Under the pieces are notes generated by a model that saw nothing but the letters and a program-made list of their open reading frames with translations, had not been told where the DNA came from and made no database searches. This document shows positions 53,465 through 64,000 of a stretch of DNA of 64,000 nt, one piece after another. A program made the translations under genes and the position numbers. Each line of letters opens with the position of its first letter. Positions within the stretch are counted from its first letter, which is position 1. This DNA is from Adiantum capillus-veneris (taxonomy: Eukaryota > Streptophyta > Polypodiopsida > Polypodiales > Pteridaceae), in contig CM043968.1 in NCBI GenBank assembly GCA_014529385.2, positions 25,349,513 to 25,413,512 of the forward strand. The letters run 5' to 3'.

Positions 53465-53673
53465 TTCTTCAGTTCAGCCCGCACAAAATTGTTGCTTTTT
53501 CTCTCCAAAATCCATGTTTTTGAAGACAGCACTGCTTTGAGTTGTAGGTCCCAAAACTTGTCTACATATTTGTGAATGGATTCGTAGGGAGAAAGCTTCA
53601 AGCTTCGCCATTCAATGAGTACTTTTACTTGCAAATATAGACCAAATTGCACAATTTCTCTCAAACTATGCAC
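53386..53673 (-). pseudogene. Chromovirus Y Gag, capsid-like end
   Basis: Minus-strand frame with WRSLKLSPYESIHKYVDKFW and QFVRAELKKWRSM-type sequence: the end of the capsid domain of Ty3 Gag (L-x-Q-x-x-x-E-S-V-x-x-Y-x-x-x-F motif). It overlaps the nucleocapsid frame by a frameshift. The N-terminal half of Gag is absent. Confidence 0.6.
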
Positions 53674-53963
53674 AATCAGTCACAATTAAGAAGCTCAACA
53701 TCACCGAGCAACTATACAAATTCTCTCACTGTCTCACAATTTCTCTCTTGTTTGTACACAATAGACCACACAACGGGTTACACACACATACACATGCACA
53801 CACACCAATGAATTTTCACAAAAAAGAAGATATAGATAGAGAGAAAACTTAAGACAATACAATAGCTTACAATGATGAATCTCTTTTAAAAAAAAAACTT
53901 GCTCATTTTTTCCTCAGCTTGGAGCTCTTTCTTGCTCCTCTTGATCCAAGAAACCATCAAAAA

Positions 53964-54005
<42 letters not shown>

Positions 54006-55185
54006 TCTTCCCCAAAACCCCCCCTCAATGAAAATTATATGTGTTCAACGCCCCCTCTCCTTGAATTCTCCTCTCCTCCTCCTCCTCCTCCTCCTCCAAA
54101 AAAACCCCTTAAAAACTTGTCAAAGGTTGGTTCTTCCTTTCCTTTTGGAGCTTGGCTATCCACACTTGCAACTCCCATTAGTGTCGCTTTGCATGTGGAA
54201 CTCCACCAACCATCCGTGTGCACCCCCTTCAAAACAAGGCCTCCAATTTTTTGATGTTTTTGGCAAAATTTAACTAATTACAATCCTCTACTCAAAGCTT
54301 CAATCATTGAGATATAAAGACTGTCTTTCTCAAACCTAACTTTTGTGCTTTAAGGTTCAACATCTACCCCACTTTTTGAGGCTCTCAATCACTCGTATCA
54401 AGCTCCCAAAGACTGAAAAAACTTGAGATTTTCCGATTGTCCTTGTTGACTACCAACTTCAACAGAGAATATCTTCATGCATATAGATTCAATTGTCAAA
54501 CAATAAAGCATCCCTCAAATTTCTCAACAAGTACTACTATCTAAAACCCTATCAAGGTGAGAGAAAACTATGATACATGCATTTCAAAGCGGGCCGGGTT
54601 ACTTCAAATGATCATATCTTCTATGTTTGAACTTTGATATGTAAATACAGATCTTAGAGCATGTTTTGCACTTCAAATATATATATTTGGCTAAAACTTG
54701 GACTCTTGTCACATTAATGCCATCTAACCAAAATCTCGCTAACCATAGCTTGATGACCATAGCTCCGTTTGATGAGATGTAAAGATAAGGTCAAAGAGTG
54801 CATCAAATGGCACATAAAAATGCTTCAAAACTTGCACTTTGATAAGCTTTGATAATTCTACTCAAATAGCATAAAATACAAGAATCTAGGCCAAAAAAAC
54901 CACCTGAAGCATACAATTCTTGGCTCCCTTTTTTGCCCTAGGATCTAGTCATTGACTAAACCCATAGGCTTTCTCTTTCTTGCAGCCATAGCCACCTTTC
55001 CCACCTATTGTAACCTCAATAGTCTTTGTTTGCACTATTTTTCATCATCTTTTTTCCATTCAGGGTAGAGTGGTCTCTAATGTAGGGTTTTCCTTAGAGA
55101 TTTAAGGTAGTGTATTGTCTTGAAATCTGTGCTAAACAGATTTCAAAATATTGGAAGAATCCCATATACAACATTTCTTTTATGG
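53674..55185. other. Noncoding stretch with CT/CTC microsatellites
   Basis: Contains (CT)n at 53966-53996 followed by CA, and a short CTC run at 54069-54094. Frames over these are low-complexity artefacts. From about 54300 to 55185 I see no feature. Confidence 0.45.
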
Positions 55186-55743
55186 CTAAGACGTAGTCCA
55201 CTGGGAAAGAACTGAGCATGGGTGAAGAATTCGTGCACATTGCATGCGCTCTTCAAAAAATAAGTCATTTGACTCAAAGGCCATCCTATGCTCTCTTGCC
55301 ATTATCTTGTCAATAATTGGTGGATGCATGAGTGCTAGTTCTCTACCTTCTTCAATTATTTGTGTTAGCACACATCAGAATTTCATCATTTTCCACATCA
55401 AAAGTTTAGGTGCAACACTATACATCCGTATTAGATCCTTTGCTGTTTCTAAAAACCACTCCTCTATGAGCATTTTGTTGGGTGGCAAAAAGAGGGGAAT
55501 TGGGGAAAGTTCTCTACTAATGGGAATTTCCTCCTTAGAGCCCTTAAGTCTTCCCAATTATGGTAGCAAGAATTTGGATAGTATGCCTTGTGTGGACTCA
55601 TAATAGACCTTGTGAAATTCAAGGAAGCACCATAACCACTCCATTTTCCACTGTGACTTTCCATCTTTGAATTCCTTTGTGAACATCTTGGTTGTGTCGT
55701 TTGGGAATTCATACTCACCTCGTGTAGGCATGGCAAGCTCCAT
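55186..55743 (-). pseudogene. Unrecognised degenerate protein, retroelement-like
   Basis: Minus-strand frames from 55743 (MELAMPTRGEYEFPNDTTKM; QWKMEWLWCFLEFHKVYYES) continue after a stop as 55375-55557 (PISRELSPIPLFLPPNKMLI; FLETAKDLIRMYSVAPKLLM) and, after another stop, 55186-55371 (EERMQCARILHPCSVLS). The parts lie in the same frame, so only stops break it. No known domain. Similar in look to the acidic/helical protein at 36355-37431, but I cannot show homology. Confidence 0.35.
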
Positions 55744-56116
55744 TTCCCAATCCTCTCATTCTATTGATTTTCATTCTAACCGTGTCCATGGGCAAGTACA
55801 TCACATCATCTTCAAGCCGGTAGAGGCATAGATCTTTCATAGGATCCACTAGCTTTATGTCTCTACTACTTCTATTTTTTGAGCTACTGAGAGGGATTCA
55901 AATGCAAATCTTACATACTTCCATGGTTTTTAATTTATTTTTTGATCCTTGAGCTCTTGATCAAAATGGAGCGGCTCAACATTTAGCAATGAGAATCTAT
56001 AGGTACAATTCAAGTGACTAAAGCTTGCTTTAAGCTAGTTGGCTTCAATCTTTTATGGAGCTCCTCTACCTCTTTGATCTACTTATCTCTTTTAGACTCT
56101 ATTCCTTTAGTCAAAT
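55744..56116. other. No recognisable feature
   Basis: AT-rich spacer ending where the third gypsy copy is cut off. Confidence 0.4.
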
Positions 56117-56735
56117 TTTCCCAATGTCCAAATAATCCAAATGCACCAAAGATCACGCCATTAAACTTGATTGAAGTTACCGAGGAGCCATCACAAAGTA
56201 CACCTGTGTACCAGTAAAACGTACTCACACGATCAATGCTCCAAAAACAAAATTATATTCTTGAGGAAAGAGACACGCATCAATTGCCCAATCTCAAAAA
56301 AAGAAGAAAACATGAAGGAAGAGATTGCAAAAAGCAGCGAAGTCAGACCCCAGTTCGAAGACCAACATAGAGACTGCTGACGACCCCGTATATATGAACG
56401 ACGTTGAAGAGGATTTTGATTCAGGTGAAACCATGGAGACCAAAATAACCACCAAGATAGAAACCAACAAGAAAGATCTTCAAGAGCCACAATGGCCGGG
56501 ATCCAAGAAGAAGATAGGAACTTACCTAGTGTCATCCAAGAAGAAAGTGACTTAAAGTCATGGGAAAGTGAGTGTACTCACTTCTTGATGGAAAGAATGT
56601 TTACAGAGGGACTACCTGATCCTATCGAAGAACTGGAGATCCCATCTTCCCCACGTCAAGGGACTGAAGCCCAAAAGGTGCCATTAAAAATTGCCAAATT
56701 GATGGATTTCATCTCTTTAGAAGTTAACCACCATC
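56117..56735 (+). pseudogene. Gag end and linker (copy D)
   Basis: Matches 18140-18920 of copy C with several single-base gaps that shift the frame (near 56210, 56275, 56715) and one deletion of about 125 bp near 56530. It carries the KKRKH and DVEEDFDSGETMETK blocks. Not translatable as one piece. Confidence 0.7.
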
Positions 56736-57561
56736 ATGTCCAAACTATATAAAGACCCTGAGCTGGTCTCAGCTCTTCAAGCCTTCCTCAATGGAGAACT
56801 AAAGTTTGGGCTATCACAATTTGCACAGATGGATGGAGCTGGGGAGATGCCAATAGAGGAGGAACACTTAGATCCACAACCCAACCTAGATGAGAACCTT
56901 GTTATAGAAATACCTGTTAACAAGTTGGGACAATATTTTGAGGGTGATGAATCCAATGCGACCATACCAATCACTACTAAGGGATTAACTTTGAAGGGAA
57001 TCCTTGATGGTGGCGCGCGGGTTAGCATTGTGACTAAAAATTGATGGGAAACTATGAGAAGACCTCACCTTGCGACCACAACCATAGTAGTGAAGATGGC
57101 CAATGGGTCTATTGTTAAACCTATTTGGGATGCTAGAAGATCTCAAGATCAAGGTCTTTGGACATAAAATAAGGATTACCTTCATTGTTATGGATTTCTC
57201 CAAACACACTATGGCATCAGAGATGATCTTAGGACATCCTTTCATGAGGGAAGCAATAATGGTGCATGATTGGTCTAAAAACCATGTCTACTTGCAGTTC
57301 CAAGATTCTGTCATTCGAGTAGATCTTGTAACTGGTCGAGCACATCCTCTAGGAAACAGATTTATAATTGATCATAGATTCGACACCACAGTTCTCTCGG
57401 CCCCATTGCCGTATGGTTACACGTGTAAAACGGACACTGATGTTGGGGAAGATTCTCCTTATATGGACGTACTACCTTGGATGACTGAGTCGGACAATGT
57501 GGATTGGGTCCACCTAGCAGCAACCATAGACACTTGGGAAATAGGGGGACGACCTGGGTAA
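56736..57561 (+). pseudogene. Aspartic protease region (copy D)
   Basis: Frame 56736-57044 carries the acidic region and the catalytic loop, mutated to ILDGGARVSIVTKN (Arg for Gly), followed by a TGA in place of a Trp codon. Frame 57103-57561 gives the second half: KIRITFIVMDFSKHTMASEM then ILGHPFMREAIMVHDWSKNH, the flap and I-L-G-x-P end of the retropepsin. It ends WMTESDNVDWVHLAATIDTW. One frameshift near 57125 separates the two. The Gly-to-Arg change alone should disable the enzyme. Confidence 0.65.
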
Positions 57562-58640
57562 CACCTGAGGGGGATGAAATGCCCGTACCCTTAATATGCT
57601 ACAAGCAATGCATATAGCTTCTAACAAGACTCATCCTAATATAATCAAGAAAACATACAACTGGGTCCCTAAATCTTCTTTAGCGACCATGGTTGATGCT
57701 AAAAAATAGAAGCCTTGTAAGAAACGTCCCACTCGTTTCAAGAAATGTAAGAAAACGTGGCGGTGGATTCCTAAACGACTATTGGAAGCCCAAGGTTACT
57801 ATCAAGGAAATGATCAAATCTCGGGGGATTCACTCTATATACAAAACAAGACGCCACCTACAAGCGGACAACTTTGATAAAACCCCTATATACGACTCAT
57901 ATTAGGGAATATGACCCCCCTTTCTATGCTTATACGGAAATCAATGAAGAAAACTATCATACCCCTATCTTACATATAAAATCTAGGTCTCACATGATCT
58001 AATGGAGTAAAACTAGTCAAAGAGTGTGTAGCATAGTGACTGGCAATGTACTAAGGAACCACTTCTATTGATAATTACATGTACCCTCAATGTGTCTTAG
58101 TCTGACTTTCAAACTATGTGCCCGATCAACTTGCACTTTGGCTACTCTCCAATTCTGACCCATCCAAAGCTGGTGTAAATCAACCCTTGACCTGCTCCAA
58201 ATCAATCCTTATCTATGAATGTCTTGATGCAAACTTTATTGTGTGACTTGATAAAAAACTTCCCTAAATTCATCCAGGTTCTAGTGCACATTGGTGACCA
58301 ATCATTACAAGTAATCAACCTGGGTCAGGTCCCCCCCCCCCCCCTTAAATATGATACCCCCCTCTCTTATTTTTCAACTTGGGAGATAAATTATTGGGGG
58401 CCTACCCCTAACTTATACGCTTATGTAACTTGTAAAAAAACCCCCTCCCCTGCACTTACGTGGTGCGGTAAGTTTTCCATGGTGAATCCCCCGGGGATCA
58501 AATCTGGGTGCCAAAACGTAAATTGTGTTCTTACCTGTCACCTGATCCATCTGAGCCCAATCATGTAGCTCCAAAACGAATTGACAATGGTGGAAAGAAA
58601 AAAATCACAGAATGCTACACACCCGCTCGAGAGCTAGTTT
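57562..58640 (+). other. Unassigned coding-like region of copy D
   Basis: Several frame-broken but readable pieces: NWVPKSSLATMVDAKK, KKTWRWIPKRLLEAQGYYQG, REYDPPFYAYTEINEENYHT, WEINYWGPTPNLYAYVTCKK. Two W-V/I-P-K motifs recur. The second half is homologous to the reversed fragment at 24715-25515. No enzyme motif seen. This is where RT and integrase would sit in a normal gypsy element. Confidence 0.5.
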
Positions 58641-58948
58641 GGGTACCAAAGAAAGAACGATTTGTTCCACCTAGCTCAGGAAGGGGGGAGTCCCATGAAG
58701 CTTCTATCTTGTCATGTAATGCATCCATAGAGGTAAAAGCTTCTCCATAGCCTCCACCTACAATAATGGACCTTCATGAAGCTACAAAGGAATCCACACC
58801 TCCCAGTGTTCAAGAATCACCTGATAAACCACTTCAAGTTCGATCTTGGGAGAGTACCTTACCACCCTTGCAACTCGACGAGGCACCTAAGGTAATAGAA
58901 ACTACTGGCAAAAATGATCACCTATTACCTAACTACAAGGTCTTCTAG
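58641..58948 (+). CDS. Family tail protein segment (copy D)
   Basis: Homologous to 8694-8990: SGRGESHEASILSCNASIEV, stop, then ATKESTPPSVQESPDKPLQV and WESTLPPLQLDEAPKVIE. Acidic and Pro/Ser-rich, no domain. One in-frame TAG (58748-58750) separates the two halves, which copy B does not have. Confidence 0.4.
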
Positions 58949-59367
58949 GTAGAGCCTCTAGTCAGCCCTCGAACATGAAATACTTGGCTCTCGCAATTAA
59001 ACAACTTAATTGACCAGAGACAATTAAGAAGCTTACCCATGGTATTAATAGTCGATCTTTAGTGCTTTTCGACTGTTGAATTAGCGACCCCGAACTTGTT
59101 TAGTTTTTTACCTTCCCAACTGTTTATGCATTTGATTATATTGCAATTTAATGTTTATTGCTGACAAGTGGTTTAGAATTATTCTACCAATCAATTTGTC
59201 TGCCTAAAACTGCATATGCTTTATAATTGTATATGAGAATGCAATTACTGTGCCAATGTTGTTTGATTTTGCAGTGACTGAAGAAGGATAAGGACATTCA
59301 TCTCAAATGCTCTTCCACCTCAATGAACGAGCTTCAACTCAATAGCTTTCGAGGACAGAATGGGGCA
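58949..59367 (+). other. Copy D 3' noncoding region and polypurine tract
   Basis: Matches 6930-7440 in reverse. It ends CGAGGACAGAATGGGGCA immediately before the LTR, the likely polypurine primer. Confidence 0.6.
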
Positions 59368-59657
59368 TGTTAACCTTCACGCATATTCCTATCACCTATG
59401 ACGGACACTGTATTATTTATTTGGTAGAGTCAGGTATCGGGATTGTCGGTCCAATAGGAAATGGGTAAGAGTGATCGCCGATGAGAGGCGTACTCTAACT
59501 GGAACATTCAAGGGATTAGTTGGCTAAGCATGGGCGCCCAAGTGTGAATGGGGCGAGCTCATATAAAAGTCAACTAAACCTAAAATTCACTCATTCTCTC
59601 ATTTGTGCAATTGATGAGTGCTCTTGCTCCGTCTCCATCTTCTTCTTCTTCATCTCC

Positions 59658-59726
<69 letters not shown>

Positions 59727-59968
59727 TGCGATCGAGCATTGCGACGGCGGCACGACGGCGGTGAGGTGGTTGAGCGCGGTGTAGCAGCGGCTCCTTCTTC
59801 TTCGCGGCGAGGAATCCTCCACGACAGCAAGCGTAGAGCGGTGAGTGACACACCATCGCCATCTTTGAGCTTACTAGTTTAGGCTTGTTGTGTGCTTGGA
59901 GCCATTTGTGGCTCGCACATAGTGTATCGACAAGTTCCTTGCATTGACACGTGCGACATACACGCACA
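59368..59968 (+). repeat. Gypsy copy D 3' LTR
   Basis: 601 bp, starts TGTTAACC and ends CGCACA. TATA box TATAAAAG at 59562-59569. (GT)26 microsatellite at 59659-59710, longer than in the other copies. The five bases after it are TATGT. Confidence 0.85.
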
Positions 59969-60238
59969 TATGTTAATCACAAGAGATTAGGGAGAGAGAC
60001 TAACAATAATTCAAGGAGAAAAACATAAATTAGGTTAATTAAACTAAATGAAAATGGTGGTTACAAAGTGGGCTCAAATGATTGGATAATGATATAGGTA
60101 CAAAGTGTGTGAATAAGTCTTTTATGCTAGGAGTAGAGAGAGAGCATCTAGTGACATAAGTGGTGATGATATAGGTAGGCTTCCAAAGTAGAGGGGGTTC
60201 CCACTAGTTGGTGGTGTGGATGTGGCACACACCCCAAC
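59969..60238. repeat. Older repeat, left copy (interrupted by copy D)
   Basis: TATGTTAATCACAAGAGATTAGG onward matches 61975-62249 for about 270 bases (shared CAAAGTGGGCTCAAATGAT, GGCTTCCAAAGTAG), with scattered substitutions and gaps. The match starts exactly at the end of the gypsy LTR, so copy D landed in this repeat. Confidence 0.8.
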
Positions 60239-61906
60239 AAGCCTTGCCATGTGTGTCAAAGTAGCACCCAAAAGTACAAAGGATCCTTCCCTAGAGAATT
60301 TAACAGTAGGGTGTAGGAATCAAATATCTCTCCAAGAGAATTTGATAGTTGGAATAGACCAATCAAAACACCTTCCCTAGAGAGTAGTAGTCAAGTAGAC
60401 GGTAGATCAATGTCGAAATGGTGCTTTAAGGGCTCCTTTGATGTCGAAATGTCAAAGTTTAATGCCTACTTCAAAACCTCAAACATTTTGTCTTTATTAT
60501 TGATGTCAACTTCAAAGTGATTTTGTTGTCTCTCCCCCTCTCCAAATTGTGTCCAAAATCATCAAATAAGTGAATGCCAATGGCGACATGGCATACAAAG
60601 CAAAAATTCCCAAATTTATCTTCTTTGTATTTGTATTTTTTGTATCTTGAATCTTCTTCTTCTTGTCCTTCATGAGCTCCTTGGGTTGATCTAGTAGCCC
60701 CATGGCTATGTGAAAATGTTGTAGATGGTTTTACATGCAATCAGGTAGAGTGATTAAGCTCGTGTGCATAGTGCGCATGTGGAGGAAGTCTTACCATCCT
60801 TAATTAAGAGGCAATGTCTAGTCCTCTATCCATGGTGGCCGAAAATAAAATCATCATCATCATGATAACTAAAGACATACATTTTAATGTGCTCTCTATG
60901 TGCATAATGATTACTCCATACTTGAATGTAAAAAATGTGTACTGATCTTTTTCCTTCTCCACAGCTACAAAAAATAGATGCATATGCCACTCAATGTGTG
61001 GCAATGCTTCATAACATGAATCATACATTTTTTGTGCTTGATGGCCAACATTGATGTCTGTACAATTTCCTTTAGCTCAATGTTTTATTATAATACAGAC
61101 CCATGGGAATAGAGTTCTTAGTGGGAGAGCACTAAAAGGATTTATCATAGCCCATGTGAAGGGGTCCCTCTAAGGACGGTCCCATGGTGTCCATCATTAA
61201 TCAAATGCAATGAGCGTGGTGTGCTGATAACGGTCATGAGCAAATCTCTGAAAATCATTGGACAAAAATGGTGTAGAGTGATGGCAAGTCAAGAACAATA
61301 TCTCACAAACCCACTCACACTTTTGAATATGGTTGAGCACCCTTTTTGAAATCAACTGGGCCAATAGTGTGGGCGCGCCCCCATTCTTGACCTTTGACTC
61401 TTAGTGTCTCCTATTTAAAGGAGATTACCACCAAAAAAGAATTTCCTCAAAAGGATAGTGAGTCCTTAAATGTATAAGCAAGCATTCAATGCTTTGAGGC
61501 TACACATGCACACCTTCTCTAAGCTTTAGATCTATAGGGATACCAGAGGTTAAGGAAGCACTAAAGCATGCTAGATTTAATTAATTGCTCATGTGGGATC
61601 CAAATAGAGAAAATAGATAGGCAACGGGAAGCTCTTGGCAAAGTGCTTGAAGAGAGATGATCATTGGAAGAGGATGAAAAGCTATATGAAATTATTTATT
61701 TCCTAAATCAAATGCAATGCAAGAGTACTAGAATCTAACCTTGTCCTCGCCCAACCACCAAAGGGTAGTGGAGCATGCCCATTCCCATGTGGTAGTTAGG
61801 GACTGAATTTATTGATAATGCTAATGCAAGGGATTAAATGCAATCAATCAAAGTACTCAATGATGATCAAATAAAAGGGATTAATAGGCCTCACTGTGGA
61901 CCATCA
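60239..61906. other. Interval between the two older repeats; nothing recognised
   Basis: Moderately AT-rich. Short minus-strand frames (60471-60740, 60804-61028) have no conserved motif. It may be the gutted interior of an LTR element whose LTRs are the flanking repeats. Confidence 0.4.
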
Positions 61907-61918
61907 GCTCTAATACCG
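61907..61918 (-). promoter_or_regulatory. Degenerate primer binding site
   Basis: Minus strand CGGTATTAGAGC, two mismatches to TGGTATCAGAGC. It lies about 60 bases left of the right repeat copy, as expected if that repeat is a minus-strand 5' LTR. Confidence 0.45.
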
Positions 61919-61974
61919 CATGAAAGGAATTGGATATAGCAAAAATGAGAGTGAGTCGTTCATGATGTAGTTAG

Positions 61975-62249
61975 TATGTTAATCACAAGAGATTAGGAAG
62001 AGGGAGATTAACCCTAATGCAAGTAGAAAAACACAAACTAGATTAATTAAACTAAATGAAAATGGTGGTTACAAAGTGGGCTCAAATGATGGGATAATGA
62101 TTGGGGAAAAGAGTGTGTGAATAGGGATTATTTTATAGGATTAGGGAGAGAGAATCTAATGACATAAGTGATGATGTCAGATGTAGGCTTCCAAAGTAGG
62201 AGGGGGGTTCCACTAATTGGCGGTGCGGATGTGGCACATGCCCCACCAC
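61975..62249. repeat. Older repeat, right copy
   Basis: Partner of 59969-60238, 2,006 bp to its right, same orientation. Here the repeat continues leftward to about 61920, which the left copy lost to the gypsy insertion. Confidence 0.8.
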
Positions 62250-64000
62250 CATTAATTGGCATTGCCTTACATACACATCAATAGAATGATTTGCACACTC
62301 AATTATGATCAATTCCTTAGTTTTTTGGCATGCACACAAGAAATTAGGTGCAGACACACTTGATTGGAGACCAAATTTTCCTTTTTTTGCATTACACAAA
62401 GTCAATTTCTTCCAGAATCGAGCAGTTTATTGTGCACACACACAAATCTTGATAGAAATTTGGCATTATCATGTTACACTTGAGATCCAATAATCAAAAT
62501 GACTCGTAATATCCTTCCCAAATCAAGAAAGAATTGTAAACATTGTAGGGCAATTGCATGCACACCTATTTTTGGCATATAATTAGCACAAAATTTAATC
62601 TGAATTGGCAATCAAAGATTGAATTAAACAAGTGCACTCACATTTGGAATACAATGCCAAAATTCCTTGCTCCATGCTTAGGCACATCACACATACGCAT
62701 GCACCTCCAATTTGGTGAGTCCAAAATTGATCAATTTATGCTAAAAATCAAACACTCAATCACAAGATTATGCATAAATTAGTGAAAACCAACTTGATTA
62801 GAGTGATGAATAAATCTCTATTTAAGATATTATATATACATTACACATCAAAGTTAAGGTTATGTTAGCAAAATTAGTCCTTTGTTAGTAGAAATCAGTA
62901 AATGTTAACATGTAATAAGTAGAAACTAGCATGAAATTAGAAAGGAAATCATGAATGTTAGCACAAAACTAGTAGAAATAAACATGACATAACTCAAAAC
63001 TAGCATCCAAACAATGCACACACATACCAATCAAACCAAAATTGAGTTACATACATTCGTATTTTCCCGCATTCAATATAGAATAAAGTAATCTCTACTA
63101 TATTTTATTCTATATTCTCTAACATTTTCACATACAAAAGGGTGTTTATAAAATGATTTTGAGAAAAAAATTACAATTGAATAGGAAAAGGGTGTCTTTT
63201 ATTGGTAAACAATTCATAGCCCTTGAATGCACGTGATATATAGGTTTTATATATAGTGACCCCTTAAAGATACAATGAGTAACAGGATTGAAGGGATCAC
63301 TCAAAACACATAAAGAGAGTCCATGGATTATTCTCTCTCTAATCATGTGCTCACAAACCTACTTATCAAACCACCTTGTACACAACATGGTCATTGATCT
63401 AGCACGTTCTACCTCATAGTACTGTTGGCACGATAGCTCAACAACTCAATGATAATTAACATGCACTAACACTAACCACACACATTGTGGAAGAGAAATC
63501 AAGAGTAGGAAGGCACAGCCGTTACACATCACAACCAAGTGACATGGATGGAAGAAGGATTACAAAGGTATGAAGCTCTACCATGACTTACAAAGAGAAG
63601 TTCACACCAGAAAGAGCAAGGAAAAAAGAAAGAAGAAGTCTCTCCTTGGTGGTTCCCTAGCCTTGATATAAGGATTGATTACAATTCAGTACTCAAAGAA
63701 AAGAACCTACCACCCCTAATAGTGCCATCCACAATATTCTAAAAGAAAGCATCATCAGGCTAGAGGTGAAAGATTCAACTAGTCTTCTAGAAAGCACCAC
63801 ACTTCCAGAGAAGCAGTCTATGAAGGAGATTCACCAGCAAATGAGGAAAACATATAAAGAAGATCTAGGAATTTTTTTCCAAAAGAGGATGACTGGGAGT
63901 CCTCCACTCCCTTCCCCACTTTGAAAACCCACCACTTATCTTATATTGAGGAACATGAACTCAAGAAGAGGTTAACAAAGTGGAGCCAAAGTGTGAAAAT
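62250..64000. other. No recognisable gene
   Basis: AT-rich DNA with many CACACA stretches. If the right repeat is an LTR, part of this is LTR. A purine-rich stretch at 63600-63650 and short frames show no family resemblance. Confidence 0.4.

Larger units (their letters stand above)
50146..53673 (-). mobile_element. Chromovirus (Y): Ty3/gypsy element with chromodomain
   Basis: Minus-strand order: gag end with zinc knuckle, protease, RT, RNase H, integrase, chromodomain. The chromodomain at the integrase end is diagnostic of the chromovirus branch. Several frameshifts and an internal deletion between protease and RT make it defective. The 5' end of gag and the PBS/LTR are not found right of 53673. 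Confidence 0.85.
56117..59968 (+). mobile_element. Ty3/gypsy gag-protease element (copy D), 5'-truncated
   Basis: Begins abruptly inside the last gag knuckle (CCCAATGTCCAAATAATCCA, equal to 18140 in copy C). It continues through linker, protease, an unassigned region, the tail frame, 3' noncoding and a full 3' LTR. From protease to LTR there is no RT, RNase H or integrase, which shows that the whole family, not just copy B, lacks them. Confidence 0.8.

Noticed and set aside
53899-54273. Two overlapping 110-120 codon frames with LSLSLS and PPPPP
   Set aside because: Products of CT and CTC microsatellites.

Overview
This window looks like heterochromatic, repeat-dominated nuclear DNA of a land plant with a large genome. 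It carries plant-type CACTA, Ty1/copia and Ty3/gypsy elements (Tat/Athila-like and chromodomain lineages), tRNA-iMet and tRNA-Asp type primer binding sites, GT-AG introns and many long CT/GA/CA microsatellites. A fern or another large-genome lineage is my guess; the sequence does not prove it. I found no intact host gene, tRNA or rRNA gene.

Layout. 1-2435 is the 3' end of a decayed CACTA element that sits in a dead copia reverse transcriptase (2461-3060). 3664-26094 is one copia element defined by its two LTRs and a shared 5-bp target-site duplication (GAGCA). Other elements have expanded it to 22.4 kb. Its gag is split in the middle of a zinc knuckle by a complete 7.6-kb minus-strand gypsy element (6118-13735, TSD TGAAT). 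A second copy of the same family starts on the plus strand only 125 bp further on (LTR 13861-14477, gag and protease to about 19.4 kb). Then follow a truncated minus-strand chromovirus (about 19.46-24.7 kb) and a reversed fragment of the gypsy family (24.72-25.5 kb). 26.1-30.1 kb is a decayed minus-strand retroelement-like gene with nested tandem duplications. 30.5-31.5 kb holds an LTR remnant and microsatellites. 31.9-33.85 kb is a broken transposase-like gene with a GGTAAG hexamer array. 34.1-35.3 kb ends in a histone H3 fold of the centromeric (CENH3-like) type, broken by a frameshift and stops. 35.47-35.84 kb is a long foldback. 36.35-38.4 kb has two unrecognised minus-strand reading frames. 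39.3-44.0 kb is a minus-strand gypsy element with all pol domains recognisable. 44.2-49.8 kb holds CCAAT-rich duplicated LTR-like DNA and an AT-rich satellite of about 151 bp per unit (46.13-47.79 kb). 50.15-53.67 kb is a minus-strand chromovirus with a chromodomain. 56.1-59.97 kb is a third, 5'-truncated copy of the gag-protease gypsy family, inserted in an older repeat that recurs at 61.97 kb. The remainder to 64 kb shows little.

How it fits together. Nearly everything is nested retrotransposition followed by decay. Three copies of one gypsy family carry GAG and protease but no reverse transcriptase or integrase, so this family probably moves with enzymes supplied by a partner. The items that stand out from ordinary TE decay are the CENH3-like pseudogene with a long charged tail, the dyad-bearing satellite about 11 kb from it, the gag-protease-only gypsy family, and the inverted duplication inside one of its gag genes.
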